Below are positions 22,806 through 35,788 of a stretch of DNA of 64,000 nucleotides, piece by piece. Position 1 is the first letter of the stretch, and each line of letters opens with the position of its first letter. The DNA lies in the NCBI GenBank assembly GCA_021234155.1, contig JAJEKV010000049.1, positions 3,749,487 to 3,813,486 of the forward strand, given 5' to 3'. Below the pieces are notes generated by a model that worked only from the letters and a program-made list of their open reading frames with translations, had not been told where the DNA came from and ran no database searches. This stretch comes from Isoetes taiwanensis. Lineage: Eukaryota > Streptophyta > Lycopodiopsida > Isoetales > Isoetaceae. The translations under genes were made by a program, and so were the position numbers.

Positions 22806-24265
22806 ATGGGACTAGAGTACTGAGTGGGGCAAAAACATTCCCACGTCTATATGGCCTCTGCCCTTCTGGCTTCCCAGTCAAAATTCCAGGTGATTGTTAC
22901 CATTGTCCGTAATTTTATTTGGGGTGGGAATGAGGAGCATGCTGTGGTCAAGATTGCATGGTCCAAATGCACTAGGCCAAAATTTGCAGGTGGTTTGGGT
23001 ATGACAGACTTCCATCTACAGAGTAAAATTCTGATTTCTAAGTTCATTTGGAGAATCCTTAGGGATATGGTTGACTCACCTGGAGTGCGGTTGGTGAAGC
23101 AGTCACTTGGTCATTGTGTTCCTTTTGGGAAAGCTTCGTTAAAGTCTCTTCTTCCTTGGAGTCTCTTTTATCAGCTATGCCCTTTTCCTAATGCCTCCCC
23201 TTTTTTGAAAGGCTTGCTGGAGTCTTGGGAGACAGTACAGACCTTATTTCATATTGATCTTGCTGCATGTCATCAGTTGAGTGCCCCTTGTTGGTGGATA
23301 CCTGTGGAAAACAATCTCCCACTTTGTGCCTCAGTTCATCCATTAACTCAACGACGCTGGAGGTTAACAGGGATCTTAACTGTTGCAGCTTGGTATGATT
23401 CTGGCCAGTTAGCGACTTGGCAACTCTTTCAAACAAAATTCTTATTGTCTCGATGGGATAGACCTATTTGGCAAAAGGTTGCTAGTACTTTGCCATTGGC
23501 TGCTCCAGAGGCTATCGAAGGGTACATATGGGTTTCCCACCAGAGTGTTCACGAGCATAGGCTTGTGAACTCTATGTATAGGCTGCTTGTCAATGGTGAT
23601 ATCCTTCCGCCATCCACTAAGTGGTCCCTTCAGCTCTCACCTCCTAGTTGGAGACGTATGTGGACTTGGGCTTGGGATAAACTACTCCATCCTAATGTGG
23701 CTGTGCTTTGGTGGCAGATTCTTCACAGATGCCCTCGGGTGAATGTGCTTGTCCACAGATTTGATTCTAGAGTGTCAGCACTCTGCCCACTGTGCAAGCA
23801 AAGGGATGAGACCATTGAGCATTATTTCTTTTTATGTGATCATCTCCAGCCTGTTTGGTCTTGGCTGCTCTCTCTTTTTCATGTGACATTGACAAGTCAG
23901 CAAGTGCTTCTGGCTGTGGAATAAGATGCGGAGTCAAGCATTTCATTTGGCGTCAGGATGGTTGTTGTGGTCTATCTGGAAGCTCAAAAGATTGTGTATC
24001 TTTCAGGGTTTGGATATTCCCCCTGCAGTAGTCCTCCAGGATGCACAAGCTAGAATCGCTAAGGCCTACCATTGTTCTTCGCTTGCTCCTGCCAAGCGAC
24101 AGTTGATATTTGAGTCCTATTTGAGTGTGTTGTCTTATGCATAGGCTGGTGGTTCTATCCAGTGGATCATTATTATCCTCTGAAATTTTATTCCCGCCTC
24201 AGAATTTGTATCTGGCTTTTGGCTTGGTGTTTCAAAAGTTTGTCGTTCTTAAAAAAAAAAAAAAA
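22806..24265 (+). mobile_element. 5'-truncated plant L1-type LINE with poly-A tail
   Basis: The main frame 22824-23924 encodes the L1 region C-terminal to the reverse transcriptase: NFIWGGNEEH, KFAGGLGMTDFHL, KFIWRIL, and the zf-RVT zinc-binding stretch CPLCKQRDETIEHYFFLC near 23790. A frameshift at about 23922 moves it into 23926-24144, which carries LLWSIWKLKRLCIFQG, the usual end of plant L1 ORF2. A run of 15 A at 24251-24265 is the tail. Target duplications were not found. Different from families A-C in sequence and tail. Confidence 0.8.
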
Positions 24266-25455
24266 TTCCCAACAAACATGAAGGGAAAAACGAGTATCAA
24301 ATTTTTAGAGCAAGAAAACTGGTTCTAACCATATGCATCCTGCGCTGACTTATTCCCAATATTTCTTAATGATTCTTATTAGCACGATTCTTAACCTCTT
24401 TCTGAAGACATACTCAAAAACTCTCAATTTATAACTCTGTGGAAGTTACAACTCCAATAGAGTAGGTTGTGACAAAAGAGGCCAGAAGGGAAGCAGGAAG
24501 GGTCTAAAAGGTCGATCTACCCAAGTCCGGTGATGCAACAGATTCTCGGCAAGAGGCCGCATAGAATGCTAACGCCTCCAAACACAGACCACACATGTCC
24601 TCCAAACATCCACCCAGAATATGATGCTCGAACCCAAGCCTCGGGCCTCTTGCCAAGAGGTTAGTGGTTCAAATTTCTCAATCCGTAGCCAAGTTATCTC
24701 ATCCATCATTCCAAGATATTCCATAACATATATCTCCAATCAGTGCCCCCTACATATCTCCAGTCAGTGCCCCCTACGTGCAACCCTAAATAATGGAGGC
24801 TATGATTTACAAAGGTGCCTTGTTACTTATGCTTGGTTAATATAACAGCTTTTTTGCTGATAATAAGTCCATTTTGCTCAACATTGAGATCCATTAGTCA
24901 ATGTGGTACATCGATATGAAGGGTAAATCAATACCCAGGTAAATTTTGATCTAAATCTTGCCAGAAATAGATATGAAAACTAAGAACTGACCAGAACAAA
25001 TTATATGATCCTTTTTGGCATGTCCCCAATACCTGCAGTTCTTCATATCTATGTCTCACTAATTGTCATTCTCTATAATTCCCTACTCCTAGTGGCAATA
25101 CGCCTTTAAAAAACTCCAGGTTTCTTACCTTTACATTAATTGAATTAACTCAAATATCCTCAACAAACTATGTTCAATTTGTTAAAATTGAACTACCATT
25201 CTGCAGCAGCAGAATATCGAAGTTCAATTTGGGCATCTCACGCATTGGACACATACACAGCCAAAACACATGAGGCAACTCTATACTCCCTTTGTGGTCA
25301 GGAATAATTTTACTGCACATGCTCCTTCATGCTCCTGATCGAATTGATCAAAGCCTGTTAAAATGAAGTGCCTACATTTCGATCCAGTCCCTTCCAGGAA
25401 TATTCCTAGATGGTTTCCCTCACTTTCTATGTACAAATAAAATCGAAGGAACACC
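24266..25455. other. Intergenic, nothing recognised
   Basis: Contains the 3' flank of the minus-strand dehydrogenase gene and a short direct duplication (CAGTGCCCCCTAC at about 24740 and 24764). No coding signal. Confidence 0.4.
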
Positions 25456-26992
25456 TTACAATCTAGATGGAACTCCTCCTGCTACTACCAAGGTCTCACC
25501 AGTTACATATGATGCATCATCAGATACTAAATATGCCACTGCTCCTGCTATATCTTCAGGTGTCCCCAATCTCTGAAGCAAAGTTTCTGATTCTGCTCTC
25601 TTCTTCTGCATTATCAAAACAGGTAACCACATAAACCATGTTTCATCCACTCTTACCTCAGTGCAAACAACAAAGGAAAATGCTTGTCACAAACCTGGTT
25701 CTCATCTTCTATTAAGTATCTTGCAAAATGTGTTGGCACATAGCCAGGTGCAACACAATTGACCCTCACCATTGGGGCTAACTCTGCAGCCAAAGCCTGT
25801 ATGTCTAGAGTAAAAAATATGCCACCAATACTATCCTAAGCAGCACAACTTTCAACACCAACTATTATTATACAAGCAGTTTTTGAATGATTATATAGCC
25901 TTTTGCAGTTCAACTACCTAACATTAGCAATCATATACAAACTAACTGGAATCTAGCATCATCACCCAGAAGAAAAGAAATCTGCAAAAATCTCAAATCT
26001 CCATCTCTCATAACGCAGAAATTTACTTGCTTACCTTTGTCAAACCAAGCAAAGCAGTTTTTGTGACAGCATACATAGCTATGTCCGTTTGAGGAAGATA
26101 CGCTACAGCAGATGAGATCAAGACTATGGATGATCCTTTTGTCAAGTAGCTTGCTGCATCCTGTAAATTAATGAAACAACTAAGTATCACACTTACTCTA
26201 ACAAAACCCACACATGTGGCCTATACCTGAACAAGAAGAACAGAATCCTTCACGTTGACTTCCCATAGCTTATCTAGAGCAGACCCTGATATCTTTAACA
26301 GAGGGTCCATTGTTGGATTTGATGCTGCATTTGAAACAAAAATGTCTATTCTTCCAAACCTCTAAATCACCCGTGGCAAAAGTTCAATGATATGCCTTAA
26401 TTGAAATGCAATACAACGCTGGAAGAGTCAACAGACTTACTTCCACTGTGCTCAGTATAAGCTTCTTTCTTTGATCAGCATGCGAGACATGGCAAACAAC
26501 TCCAAGCACTTCGATTCCTAAGGCCCTTAATGCAGCAGCAGCTTCGTCCACATTTTTCTGTCCAAGAAAATAATGGTAAAGTGATCAGGCCACAGATATC
26601 GAAGCATCAACAAATTGAAACTGTTTGCAACATTATTGCTCGTTTTAAAAACCGACAAACCAGGCTGCCCAAACGGGCTAACCATTGATCAAAGTTAAAT
26701 TGAGAACCTATCTACACAAAAAAGAATAATTAATGATCTATGTGAAAACAAGCACCCAGGTCTATGTTGCAAACTACTAAATGCTCAAAACTTTCAAAAA
26801 AAAAAAAGCACTCAAAACTACCAACAAAATAGACAATTGGGAAATAAGATGCACCTGTTTACGGGAAGAAACCACAACGGATGCACCCTCAAGGCCAAGA
26901 CGGCGGGCTATACCAAAGCCAATACCTTGCGTGGAAGCGGTGACTACGGCAACCTTACCCACAAGGCGGCGAGGGGTTGAAGAGGATGCCAT
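25456..26992 (-). CDS. IBR1: Peroxisomal short-chain dehydrogenase/reductase, IBR1/SDRa type, 255 aa
   Basis: Six exons: 26855-26992, 26441-26557, 26227-26361, 26035-26160, 25695-25796 and 25456-25605. All introns are GT-AG and phase 0. The product has the classical SDR order: the Rossmann motif ASTQGIGFG near residue 19, SSRKQ ending exon 1, SNAASNP in exon 3, the catalytic Asn in WEVNVKDS, Ser in LISSAVAY, Tyr and Lys in [13 protein letters not shown], and [10 protein letters not shown] in exon 5. It ends [15 protein letters not shown], so the C-terminus is SRL, a type-1 peroxisomal targeting signal. Length and motifs match Arabidopsis IBR1/SDRa, which acts in peroxisomal conversion of indole-3-butyric acid to IAA; related animal proteins are DHRS4. 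Function here is inferred from that family. No break is seen. Start ATG 26992 is the only one in frame before the Rossmann motif. Confidence 0.93.
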
Positions 26993-26999
26993 AGCTAAC

Positions 27000-28499
27000 T
27001 GCAGAACACCAATTTGGCAAGATAAAATCTCAAGCCGGCAGACTCGAAATTAGGCAGGAATTCGCTATGGAGAGTGCCCACCTCAGACCCACCTCACATG
27101 CTCGTGGTCTCGATACATGTGTTTGTCGACTGACTTAACAATGCAATCACACAACTAAAGAAGATGAATAGCGTCGTGAAGAAGAATAGCAGCGTCATGC
27201 AAGGATGAAAATGGAAATTGGAGGCACTAAAGGATGAGAATGATGAACAGTCCTTAGCCCATTGTTGACCAATGGCAAGTGTACATTATGTAGTGTGTTA
27301 CGCCAGAAACTTTATTGGTTCCTTTCACCAGTCGGTCAAACTTAGCCGAGTCCGTAACCTTAGGGACGAACCCCATGGATTCGCTCGGTTTTTAACCCGA
27401 CCTAAATTTTGGTGGCGCATACCAAGGGTGGCGCTTGTTTTCAACCGGGTTGAGCGCCTGCCGAACCGAACCGGGTTCGGTTGGAGGCGGGTTAGATTCC
27501 TGCGAGGTTTTGTCGCGGGGTCGCATCAACAAGCTCGCGATCTCCCTTTTCTTTTTGTTTATTTCGGTTCGCCTAAAGCCGAACCCAAAAGTGGGTGGGT
27601 AACGAGGGCTATTTTTGGCCTTTTGCATATGGCTTGGATGATTTCGATGGGGTGGCAAAAGGCGCCAGGGTTTGTGTCTTAAACCTTGGGTTCTGGCGGT
27701 TCGTGCCCCTTTTCTCGCTAATTACTATCCTTCCCGCCCGGTTCGCCAAATGCCGGTTTATCCGGTTCTTGGTTTGGCCTACAAATTTTAACCCGAGCCG
27801 GTAGTGCAAATTTCTGCCAGCGGATTTGATCGTCGACATGGCGGGTTCGCTGGGCAAATCCACGGGTTCGCTTGGGCGAATTTCACGGGTTCGCCATGGA
27901 TTAACCGAAATTTCTCAACTCAATTTCGGGAGCCGATAGAAGCACCGAGTGTGTTATGTAGTGTGGGGAAACTTTTTATTCTTAGGGTTATTTTGACCAG
28001 TCGGATATCTTATGTTTAGAGTCAGAAATTTTTATTATCTTAATAGAAATCTTAAGAAAATTTGCCAGAAAAATTCCTACGACAGATTAACCGAACCAGA
28101 AAATTTGTAATTTTAACTGGTTGATTTATAGTGTTCCTCGGACTTTGCCCAACACTGTTGGCAGCATATTTTCCCATGTTTACCACATGCTTTTGGCAAG
28201 TTGTTGACCCATGGCAAGTGTGTATGTATGCTTTGGCGGTATGTTTTCCCCATGTTTACCATCTTTTGGCAGAAAAGTATATCACATTCCATTCTTGTCT
28301 AGTAAAGTATATCCCATTCCATTCTTGTATGTTGAAATGCAAAAATCCTGCCGCCTATAGGAGGATATGATATGGAATAATTTTGTGCACGAGTCAAACA
28401 AGGTGTTGCACATAGAGGGCAATCCTTTAGTGTCCCCATTTGTCATGGATCGAAGGACAATAAATGATATAAAAATGCTATAAAGAAGTATTACAAGGC
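27000..28499. other. Upstream region of the dehydrogenase gene with GC-rich repeat patch
   Basis: 27000-27270 would hold the promoter of the minus-strand gene; no clear TATA box stands out. 27340-27900 is GC-rich with recurring GGGTTCG-type words and an open frame I do not consider genic. Pieces at 27262-27345 recur at 27950-28005 (TTATGTAGTGTG...ACCAGTCGG) and 28195-28225 (TTGTTGACCCATGGCAAGTGT), so this may be a small LTR-like or TRIM-like repeat. Confidence 0.35.
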
Positions 28500-28552
28500 A
28501 TTGGATAAAACCTCTGAGAGGTTCATGGTCTGATGGCTAGCCCCATAGGGTT
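28498..28552. repeat. Direct repeat flanking the LINE, left copy
   Basis: GGATAAAACCTCTGAGAGGT, then TGATGGCTAGCCCCATAGGG. The same words in the same order are at 30632-30705 with about 25 extra bases between them. Longer than a usual LINE target duplication. Confidence 0.55.
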
Positions 28553-30440
28553 AATAATAATAATTGTATTAATCAAGCCATTTAGGCCCCCAAGCCTCCA
28601 TGACAAAAGTTTACAACACCAGTATGCGCTCATTCTAGAGCATTATTAAATTCAAACTCCATAAGATTGAACAGATTAATTATGTCTTCTCTTTCTTTCC
28701 ACAATTCTCTAACATATGAACTTAAAATATGAGAAGGAAGATCAAACAACTCCTTCAAGGTAGACATGTGAATTCCATGTTTGGCTCTTATATGTTCATA
28801 AGAGTAGCATTCTAGTAGGGCACGTTTTTCTGTCTCCAGCTTTGGATCTAAACAACCAGGACAAAATCTCTCTTCTCGAACTAACCCATGCATTCTACCA
28901 GTTTCAATATGTAAAGTGTGAGATGACAATCTAAGCTGCGAAATTGTCATTCGCTTCCTTCTACTGATATGAGAGGCTAAATAAGCTTGATCTGTACTTT
29001 TAGGTCATTTATCTCTTCTAGATAAAACCTTTTCTTCGTGTTTCCATCTGCATTTAGCTGCCACATTTTTTTAACTACTACATCTGTTACTTGTTCATGT
29101 ACTTCTATAAACTTCATCGATGTTGGTCATATCCTTTGTCCAAGCCATCTAGTCACCCATCTTCTTATATCTGCATGCCATCCTCTTTCTCTTGACTGTT
29201 CGTGCCAGCCTGGGCCATCCATCCAAATCTATAGATAAAATCCTATTTACACAAGTGATGGTTCTGCAAGCCGCTTCCACTTCCAATGGCAGAAAACCTG
29301 CCTCAGCAAGAAGCATGCAATATGGTGTTTGAGATTTTACACCAAATTTCTAAGGGAGAAACCACTTTTGAATTTTTTCAATCTCTTGCTGGCATTTTTT
29401 TATTGAGTCCAGACCTCCAGATTGGGCTGCCATACAATATTACCGGCTTAATATGTATGCCAAAAAGCAACTTCCTCGGTTTTCAATGCTCAAAATTATT
29501 CACTTTGCAATGGTGGATCATATTATAATAAGCCATGAGGCCTCCATAAGCTCTCTTCCGGGCTGCTATCATCCACCTATAGTCATTTGTGATCGCAATG
29601 CCTGGTACTTATATTCTTTTACCTGCTCCAAGGGAATCCCTCCGACCGTAAAAATGGTAGAATCACGGCCACCAACAACCATTATCTTGGATTTAGCTAC
29701 ATTGATTTGCATACCCCTATGCTCATAAAATTCTTGTAGCACATCTAAATGCTGTTGAAGCCCATCGGCAGTTTTGGAAATCAAAACTATATCATCAGCA
29801 AAAAGTAATAATTGCACAATATATTTATCTAGTTTTGCTCCGACACCACCAAAGTCCGACCAGCCACCCCTCCAGCTCATCTACAAAAGAGACCAAAAAG
29901 TGTTGGGGAACAAGGGCATCCTTGTTTAACCCCAATAGTATTCTCTATGCATTCAGATCCTGTAAAAGGAAAGGAGAGTTCAACAAGTACCTTTTTGTAA
30001 AGACAAGCGATCGCTTGCCTTATTTCCAATGGCACTTGCAAAAATTCTAAGCATGAAGCAAGATCTGTCCTTTTAACCTTGTCGAATTCTTTAGCTAAAT
30101 CAATAAAAGAAAAATATCTCTTATTTCTTGATTCCTTTGCGCCCTCAGCCAATACTTTCAATGTAGCCAGATGATCAAGTGTTGAATGTGCTTCTCTGAA
30201 ACCTGCTTGTCCAATTGCTCGGCCATCATGAGAGTCCGCCCAAACTGCAAGTTTTTGTTAGCAAATAAGTTGGCAAATAAACTACCCACAAGGATCGTGT
30301 GATAGTTCTTTATGTCATCTTTATCTCCTGATTTGTATATCGGGATAACTCTATTCAAGCACCAATCTTGGGGAAAATATCCTGCCAAAAGAGCATCATT
30401 ACAGATTTCAACTAATAGAGCGTACCTCCCCATTTAAATA
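28550..30440 (-). mobile_element. Decayed LINE, family B
   Basis: Minus-strand blocks in order: NRVIPIYKSGDKDDIKNY (30350-30290), LAKEFDKVKRTDL (about 30080), IGVKQGCPCSPTLFGLF (about 29910), LLFADDIVLISKTADGL (about 29790), GIPLEQVKEYKY, then LSSHTLHIETGRMHGL with CPGC and ALLECYSYEH (28930-28780). Stops and frameshifts separate the blocks. The 3' end has CTTGGGGGCCTAAATGGC and an ATTATTATTATTA tail at about 28551-28570. The endonuclease is missing. Confidence 0.8.
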
Positions 30441-30631
30441 ATGGGTACATAATGTAACATTGGGTACTAGAGAACATGTTTGATTCCCCCTAGAGTGGTC
30501 TCCTGCCTTTAGGGGCGATTCAGGAGGTTCGTGGAAATGTTTTTGTGAGTAACATATGCCTCCTACTTGGGTCAGAACCTACTCAAAGAGGTCCTCAAGC
30601 ATCAAACGTGAGGGGAGGACCGTTAGAGGGC

Positions 30632-30705
30632 ATGGGATAAAACCTCTGAGAGGTGAGTTCTCACTAAGGATCTACCATTTTGGGCCAGATGGCTAGCCCT
30701 ATATG
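30632..30705. repeat. Direct repeat flanking the LINE, right copy
   Basis: GGGATAAAACCTCTGAGAGG, then AGATGGCTAGCCCTATATGG; partner of 28498-28552. Confidence 0.55.
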
Positions 30706-31370
30706 GAGTTAGTGTAACCTTGAGGGAGACTGGTACCACTGGCAGGTTCCAAAAGTGGTAGGGTCATATGAGGCACCCTACCACTTTCGAAACTGCCAAA
30801 ATACCTATAGTACTAGGTACTTCTGGAATGCGTATTGTTTGTTTATTCCAATTTTGGATATAGAGGCAATAAGAACATGAAAAGGAAGATGAGGCCTTAA
30901 TTTTGTCAAATATATATCTGGAAATAGCCTGCAATTTGTTAATACTATACGAGTGCAGATATACCTCAACTTTGTAGTGCAATGATATTTTAAATATACT
31001 GAAGCCTAAAGTGCAGATATGCCTCAATTTTCTAGAACCATTAACCTTGTGTCAATGAATTTCTCACACCATGTTTGATCCTAGCTTAGTTCAATTCCTT
31101 CTGGCAGGTTTTTGTTTATCTGTGTTTTGCAATTCCTCATATAAATTAGCATGAATACTTTCAACACTTACAAAGAGAGAGGTAGTTGGAAAAAACGATA
31201 TCTTTAGTTCGTTTTGCTATGCATCAATTCCCTTTATCATTAGACATATGTTATCTCTCCTTTCTCTTCATCCACTCTTTTTTTAACAGGCTTGCCTAAC
31301 CCCATTCACAAAAATTTCTCAAATTCTAGCCTATTCACATTACACTCCACCTCAGGAAGTTTCAATTTAT

Positions 31371-31430
31371 ACAGTTGAATCTTTAAATTTCTACATCTAC
31401 ACAGTTGAATCTTTAAATTTCTACATCTAC
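31371..31430 (+). repeat. Exact 30-bp tandem duplication
   Basis: A 30-bp unit beginning ACAGTTGAATCTTTAAATTT occurs twice head to tail without a mismatch. Confidence 0.9.
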
Positions 31431-31723
31431 GGTTTACAAAATTATAAAAACTCAAGAAATTTACTTTGCTCCTCTTGATGTCTGTTCTTCCCCTCTTCCC
31501 CTTCCCTCTTTGTTGTCATAGTGCACACATCGTGCTCCAGCAGACCAGATTAGCGACTAGGTCTTTGACCATGTCTGCCTAGTGTTGAACAAATCTTAAT
31601 AGTTCGTTCATAGCAAATTACTAAGCTAGATCATTGATGCTTTTAACGGCATGTGACTGATCCTCAACTATTCCAGAATTTCGTTGTTCATTCTGGTCTG
31701 CATGGATTGACGCTACTGCTTAT

Positions 31724-32835
31724 ATGGCAAGAAGGCTATATCAGGCTATGACAATTGAGAGGTCTTTCCTAGCCAAGGTAGGAATAAACAGGCGAGAGCC
31801 GTCCTTTCCAAGCATAAGAATAAAGGGAATGTGGTGGATAAATGTTTTCAGAATATCACAAGGTCAATCTCGACTGCAAAAAATGGAGATAAATTTGCTT
31901 AGGTATGGACTTGAGAATTTTAAACTCTGATGCATTTGTTTTAGTAATGAAAACTACCTCATGTCAAATAGATGGTTTGAAGTTTTGGGCAAGACAATCT
32001 ACGCATCAGAAACCATGCAAGAAATTACTTTGTCTAGAGACCAAGTTTATCCCCTGCTTCGCAGATGCATAAAAAATGAAAATCTGAGATATTGTATGGA
32101 TGTGCAGTCACTCCTGGACAAAATGCCCTTGGATCAATTAATCTTTTAGCTGATCATCCATAATTTTTGTGCTTGCTGTGTTCTAGATGAGGCAACAAAA
32201 AAGTGTGACTTGCACACTTGTTTGTTTCTCACAGTTCACTACAAGAATTTAGTGCTATGATTATATTAACATTCCTGGATTGAATATTTGATGGGGTGAT
32301 GTTTTTAACTACAGAATAAAATTTTACACCAGATTTTAGAGTGCCATGATAAGTAAATCATTTATCTATGAACAGATTAAGGTTCTTGATGTCATGTTTA
32401 AGCCAAGTTAATGATTTGCAGTTATAGCACTTGAAGAAACAATCAATATAAAAGCTTCATCAGCCCCAGGGATCACCTTATATTGTCCCTTAATGATATC
32501 ATATTTGTTACGGATGAGATAACTCACTTTTGTTGCAGAAATAGCTAGGGATTTCTTTTTCCGAAGGAATAGAAGCTGGAGGTATGCAATCCTATATTCT
32601 GAAAGCCTGTTTTTATCGGGTAGCAACTTTAGAACCAAGTCTAGTAGTCAAAAGCACGGTACTAGAAGGGGATGTTATTGCTCATTTCTCTAAAGTTTAT
32701 GGAGTACTTGTGTGGGACGTTCCACCTTCTCAGAACCCAACTGCACAAAGTGCTGCAAGAACCTCCTTAAATGCTCTCCGCCAGCGAGTTCTTAGTTCAC
32801 ATATAGATATCTTGGCATCTGCACTAGATGTATGA
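31724..32835 (+). pseudogene. Coding-like fragments, unidentified
   Basis: Three short open stretches follow one another on the plus strand: 31724-31930, 31961-32149 and 32584-32835. The last has a conserved-looking run (KSTVLEGDVIAHFSKVYGVL, then SAARTSLNALRQRVL) and ends at a TGA. The spacing and AT-rich gaps could be exons and introns or a broken gene. I cannot assign a family and cannot confirm splice sites that join them in frame. Confidence 0.25.
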
Positions 32836-33799
32836 TTACTATTGGAGCAAACTATTTGGAAAGCCTACGTCCTTGATTTCCTGGCATTGTTGGTAACATG
32901 TACTCCAGGCTGCAACATGACATAAAAATTAATGCTGAAGAAACTTGCAAAAGGAGTAAGGTTTTGGCATGAACATGATCTTGCAGTTGCGTTGCTAGAA
33001 AAAGCAGGTGCTGCTATGGGTGCAGCTGCAAAGCTACTGTGATCTTAATTCCATGCCTTGTCTTTTGGTATTATTTTATGTGGTAAGAAACTGATAAGAT
33101 AGGTAACTATATATGGTTGCAGATGACGCTGAAGATGTTATTTAATTCCAATATTGATTTTTGAGTGTAGAAGACTGCGACAAAATGGGAACAGAGCTGT
33201 GAAATTCAATGGGAGCTTTTTTATATTCTATTTCGGTGGCCAAATGGGGCAAAGAAGATTCAAGAGAAAGTTGAACTGGAAGTGCAGATATATCATGATG
33301 CATTGATGGGTTAGAGATGCAAAGCTTTTGACTATGCCATTGCTGACCATTTATCTGCTAGTCTACATTTGTGGACTTTATGTTTTTATATCTGAGGTAT
33401 ACTCAGATTTTTGGAATATTTGGAATGGTAATTGTTGAATACAAAATTTGTGAACTGTGTGTTTCTATATTTGTAATATACAGAATTGTTGAAACTGCAA
33501 GAATTTTGACTGCTTTAGAAACGGAACCGTAAAACATTGAAAAACATTCTGGTGGATTATGCTGGGCAAAATCTAGTAGTAATTCTAGGCTGGTTAAGTA
33601 CAAGTACTTGTTGATCATTTTTTATTCTCTACTTATTGTAAGCTAGTAGGTTTCCCAATGACAGAAAGGGAGTGGGTTTGTTGGTTTTTTAGGGTGGAAA
33701 AACCGTGGGCCGTTGGATTCAGGTTTTTTTTTACAATGGTCTTCATCTGACGGTTCCATGGAAGACAATCCAAAAATAGAACTCTGATACAGACTCTGA

Positions 33800-34070
33800 T
33801 GCAGGGGCCGGATTGGGCTGGGCGGGGCTGCTGCCTGGCCGGAAATTGGTCGATGGGCCAGGGCTGGCTTGAATTCACGTCCTTTTTAGCAGTAGTCTTG
33901 CTTCACGGCTGTATTTGTAGGCAAATAGAAAATAGAATGTCTGATACTACAGGGACTGGATTGGGCTCTTGCCTGGCATGGAATTAACGGATTGGGCTGG
34001 GCGGGGTTTCTCTGCAACGGCCAGATTTGAAGCAGCCGGAGTTGGGATGTCCGGAAATTGTCTTCCGTTT
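33800..34070. repeat. GC-rich degenerate repeat
   Basis: GGATTGGGCTGGGCGGGG occurs at about 33812 and 33990, with related GACTGGATTGGGCTCTTGCC between them and CCGGAAATTG after each. No coding role visible. Confidence 0.45.
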
Positions 34071-34379
34071 CTAGAGCCATGCCTTTTTATTAGTTTTTTT
34101 ACAGGTAGGTTCGATAGGTCCGGGAGTCAATTTTTGGCCCTCTAGAGGGTCTTTCTCGTATTGTTCTCCCCTCTTCGCTATTTCTGTTCTTTTGCTTCTA
34201 ATGTTTGGCTGATGCCACTTGTTCAGTCTCTGTATTGTGCATCTGTCCTTTTGCTACTAATATGGGCTGATGCCACTTGTGTCTGGCTAATGCACGTTTA
34301 TGTCATGCAAAAACGATCACGGCTTTACGGCCAGGAAAATAAAATAAAACTGCAAGAAAGATGCATAGACTAATTACGT

Positions 34380-35788
34380 CAGGCATGGATTAGTATATAT
34401 AAACTCGGCTCCGACGAACCACGAGAGAGGGGCGATATCATGGTAGCACAGGAAGGAGGACCGATAACAGGGGCGTTGATCCATACAGATGAGGGAATCA
34501 TTCTCAGGAAACTCAAACCCCGGGACCGGTAATTTGAAAATAAGAGTCGTTGAGAAGATAATGATATAAATATAGTAACTAACTTACGCATTAAAATTTA
34601 AATTGTTAAACAAAATCGGCGCCCTGACAAAAATCAGGGGGGTGGTAAGGATTAAAATAATAAGTAATAAACAGTTGGGTCGAATTACTGTAAAATTACG
34701 CCTGTTTTAAAACGCATAATTTTGTCGAGCGGCGCCGTCAAGCCTGATAATAGCATCGCCGCCTAATCTTTCCTACGCCATGGCCGCTTCTACCTTCCAT
34801 CGCCATAGCCCAGCTACTGCTTCTGCTCAACAGGCCGGCTGCTATGGGCTCTCTTGTTCAGCCCCGATCTAAGGACCAAAGCGCACCAAGGCATTCTCTA
34901 AATCGCAAGAAGGCAGTCTCCAAAGCGCAAGAATCAGGAAGAGGGCACAGGACATATCCTTGAAGGCAAAACTGGGTTCGACAGGAAGCTAGGGAGACGA
35001 AACTTAGTTTGGCAGGGGCTTGTTGGAGCTAAATCCGGCGCCACAGGAGATATCCGCCATAGCCAGGGCTTCAAATGCGGATGCATAAAATCGCTTATCT
35101 TCCTGATCAAAGGACTTCTAAGAAAAAAGGGTGTTTTCTTCTCTGATTGATGTTGTTCTCCAATTGCGGCAAAAAACCATCTTCAATCTCTGTGGCAATG
35201 GAGCTCACTACAGTAGATTTGACGCCTGCCGCCGGAAACAGAGGAGTTCTGCTAATCGTAGAAGGAAAGAGATTTTGGCTTGGCGCCAAAAACAGAGAAA
35301 ACAGAGAAGCCCCTTGCCACGTGTTCGTACGTAATTCGCCCAACTGTTTATTACGTACGGGAAACTACTTATCTCGAAGATTCCCTCGGGAATATTCCCT
35401 CGGTGGCGCTGCGGCTTCGCCGCCTGGGTGCCGCCTCGTCTGGCGGGGCCGCCTCGGGAAATTACCTCGTGGAATCTTCTTGAACCATAGTTTTCCTAGT
35501 ACATTATACAGTATACGATCAATTCGACGTGTCATGATAATCAAAAGACCTATGTAGACGGTAATGATGGATGGCTGCGAATAAGGGAGGCTATGGTACG
35601 AATGTCCGTATAGGGTGCAGTAGGAGGCTTCGTATATACACATACGAAAAGACAAGACCAGTAATTAATAAGGGCGGGCGTAATAAAGGCGCGGGAAAAT
35701 AGAGCTCCGCCCTCAGAATTTTTGATAGCTCTGGCCATACACTGCTGCCGAAGCTTTCGATTCGATCCACCTCCGGAATAAGAAAGAT
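34380..35788. promoter_or_regulatory. Compositionally distinct upstream region of the Cys-rich ORF
   Basis: Contains TATATATAA (about 34393), a G-box CACGTG at about 35319, a CG-rich patch (35400-35460, GGCGCTGCGGCTTCGCCGCC) and a near-palindrome CCTCGGGAATATTCCCTCGG at about 35383. Together these look like promoter sequence for the ORF at 35789. A short frame at 34443 (MVAQEGG...) closes after 30 codons and is not called. Confidence 0.3.

Noticed and set aside
22806-24265. Target-site duplication of the L1 (ATTCCCAAC after poly-A against ATTCCCACG at 22838)
   Set aside because: Too short and lies inside the coding sequence, so it cannot be the duplication.
27272-27682. 136-codon open frame in the GC-rich patch
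   Set aside because: Low-complexity Arg/Phe/Gly-rich, overlaps an equally long antisense frame and direct repeats; no domain.
34443-34535. 30-codon frame MVAQEGG... after a TATA-like box, considered as a viral-type small gene
   Set aside because: Too short and without a recognisable family; left as part of the unassigned block.
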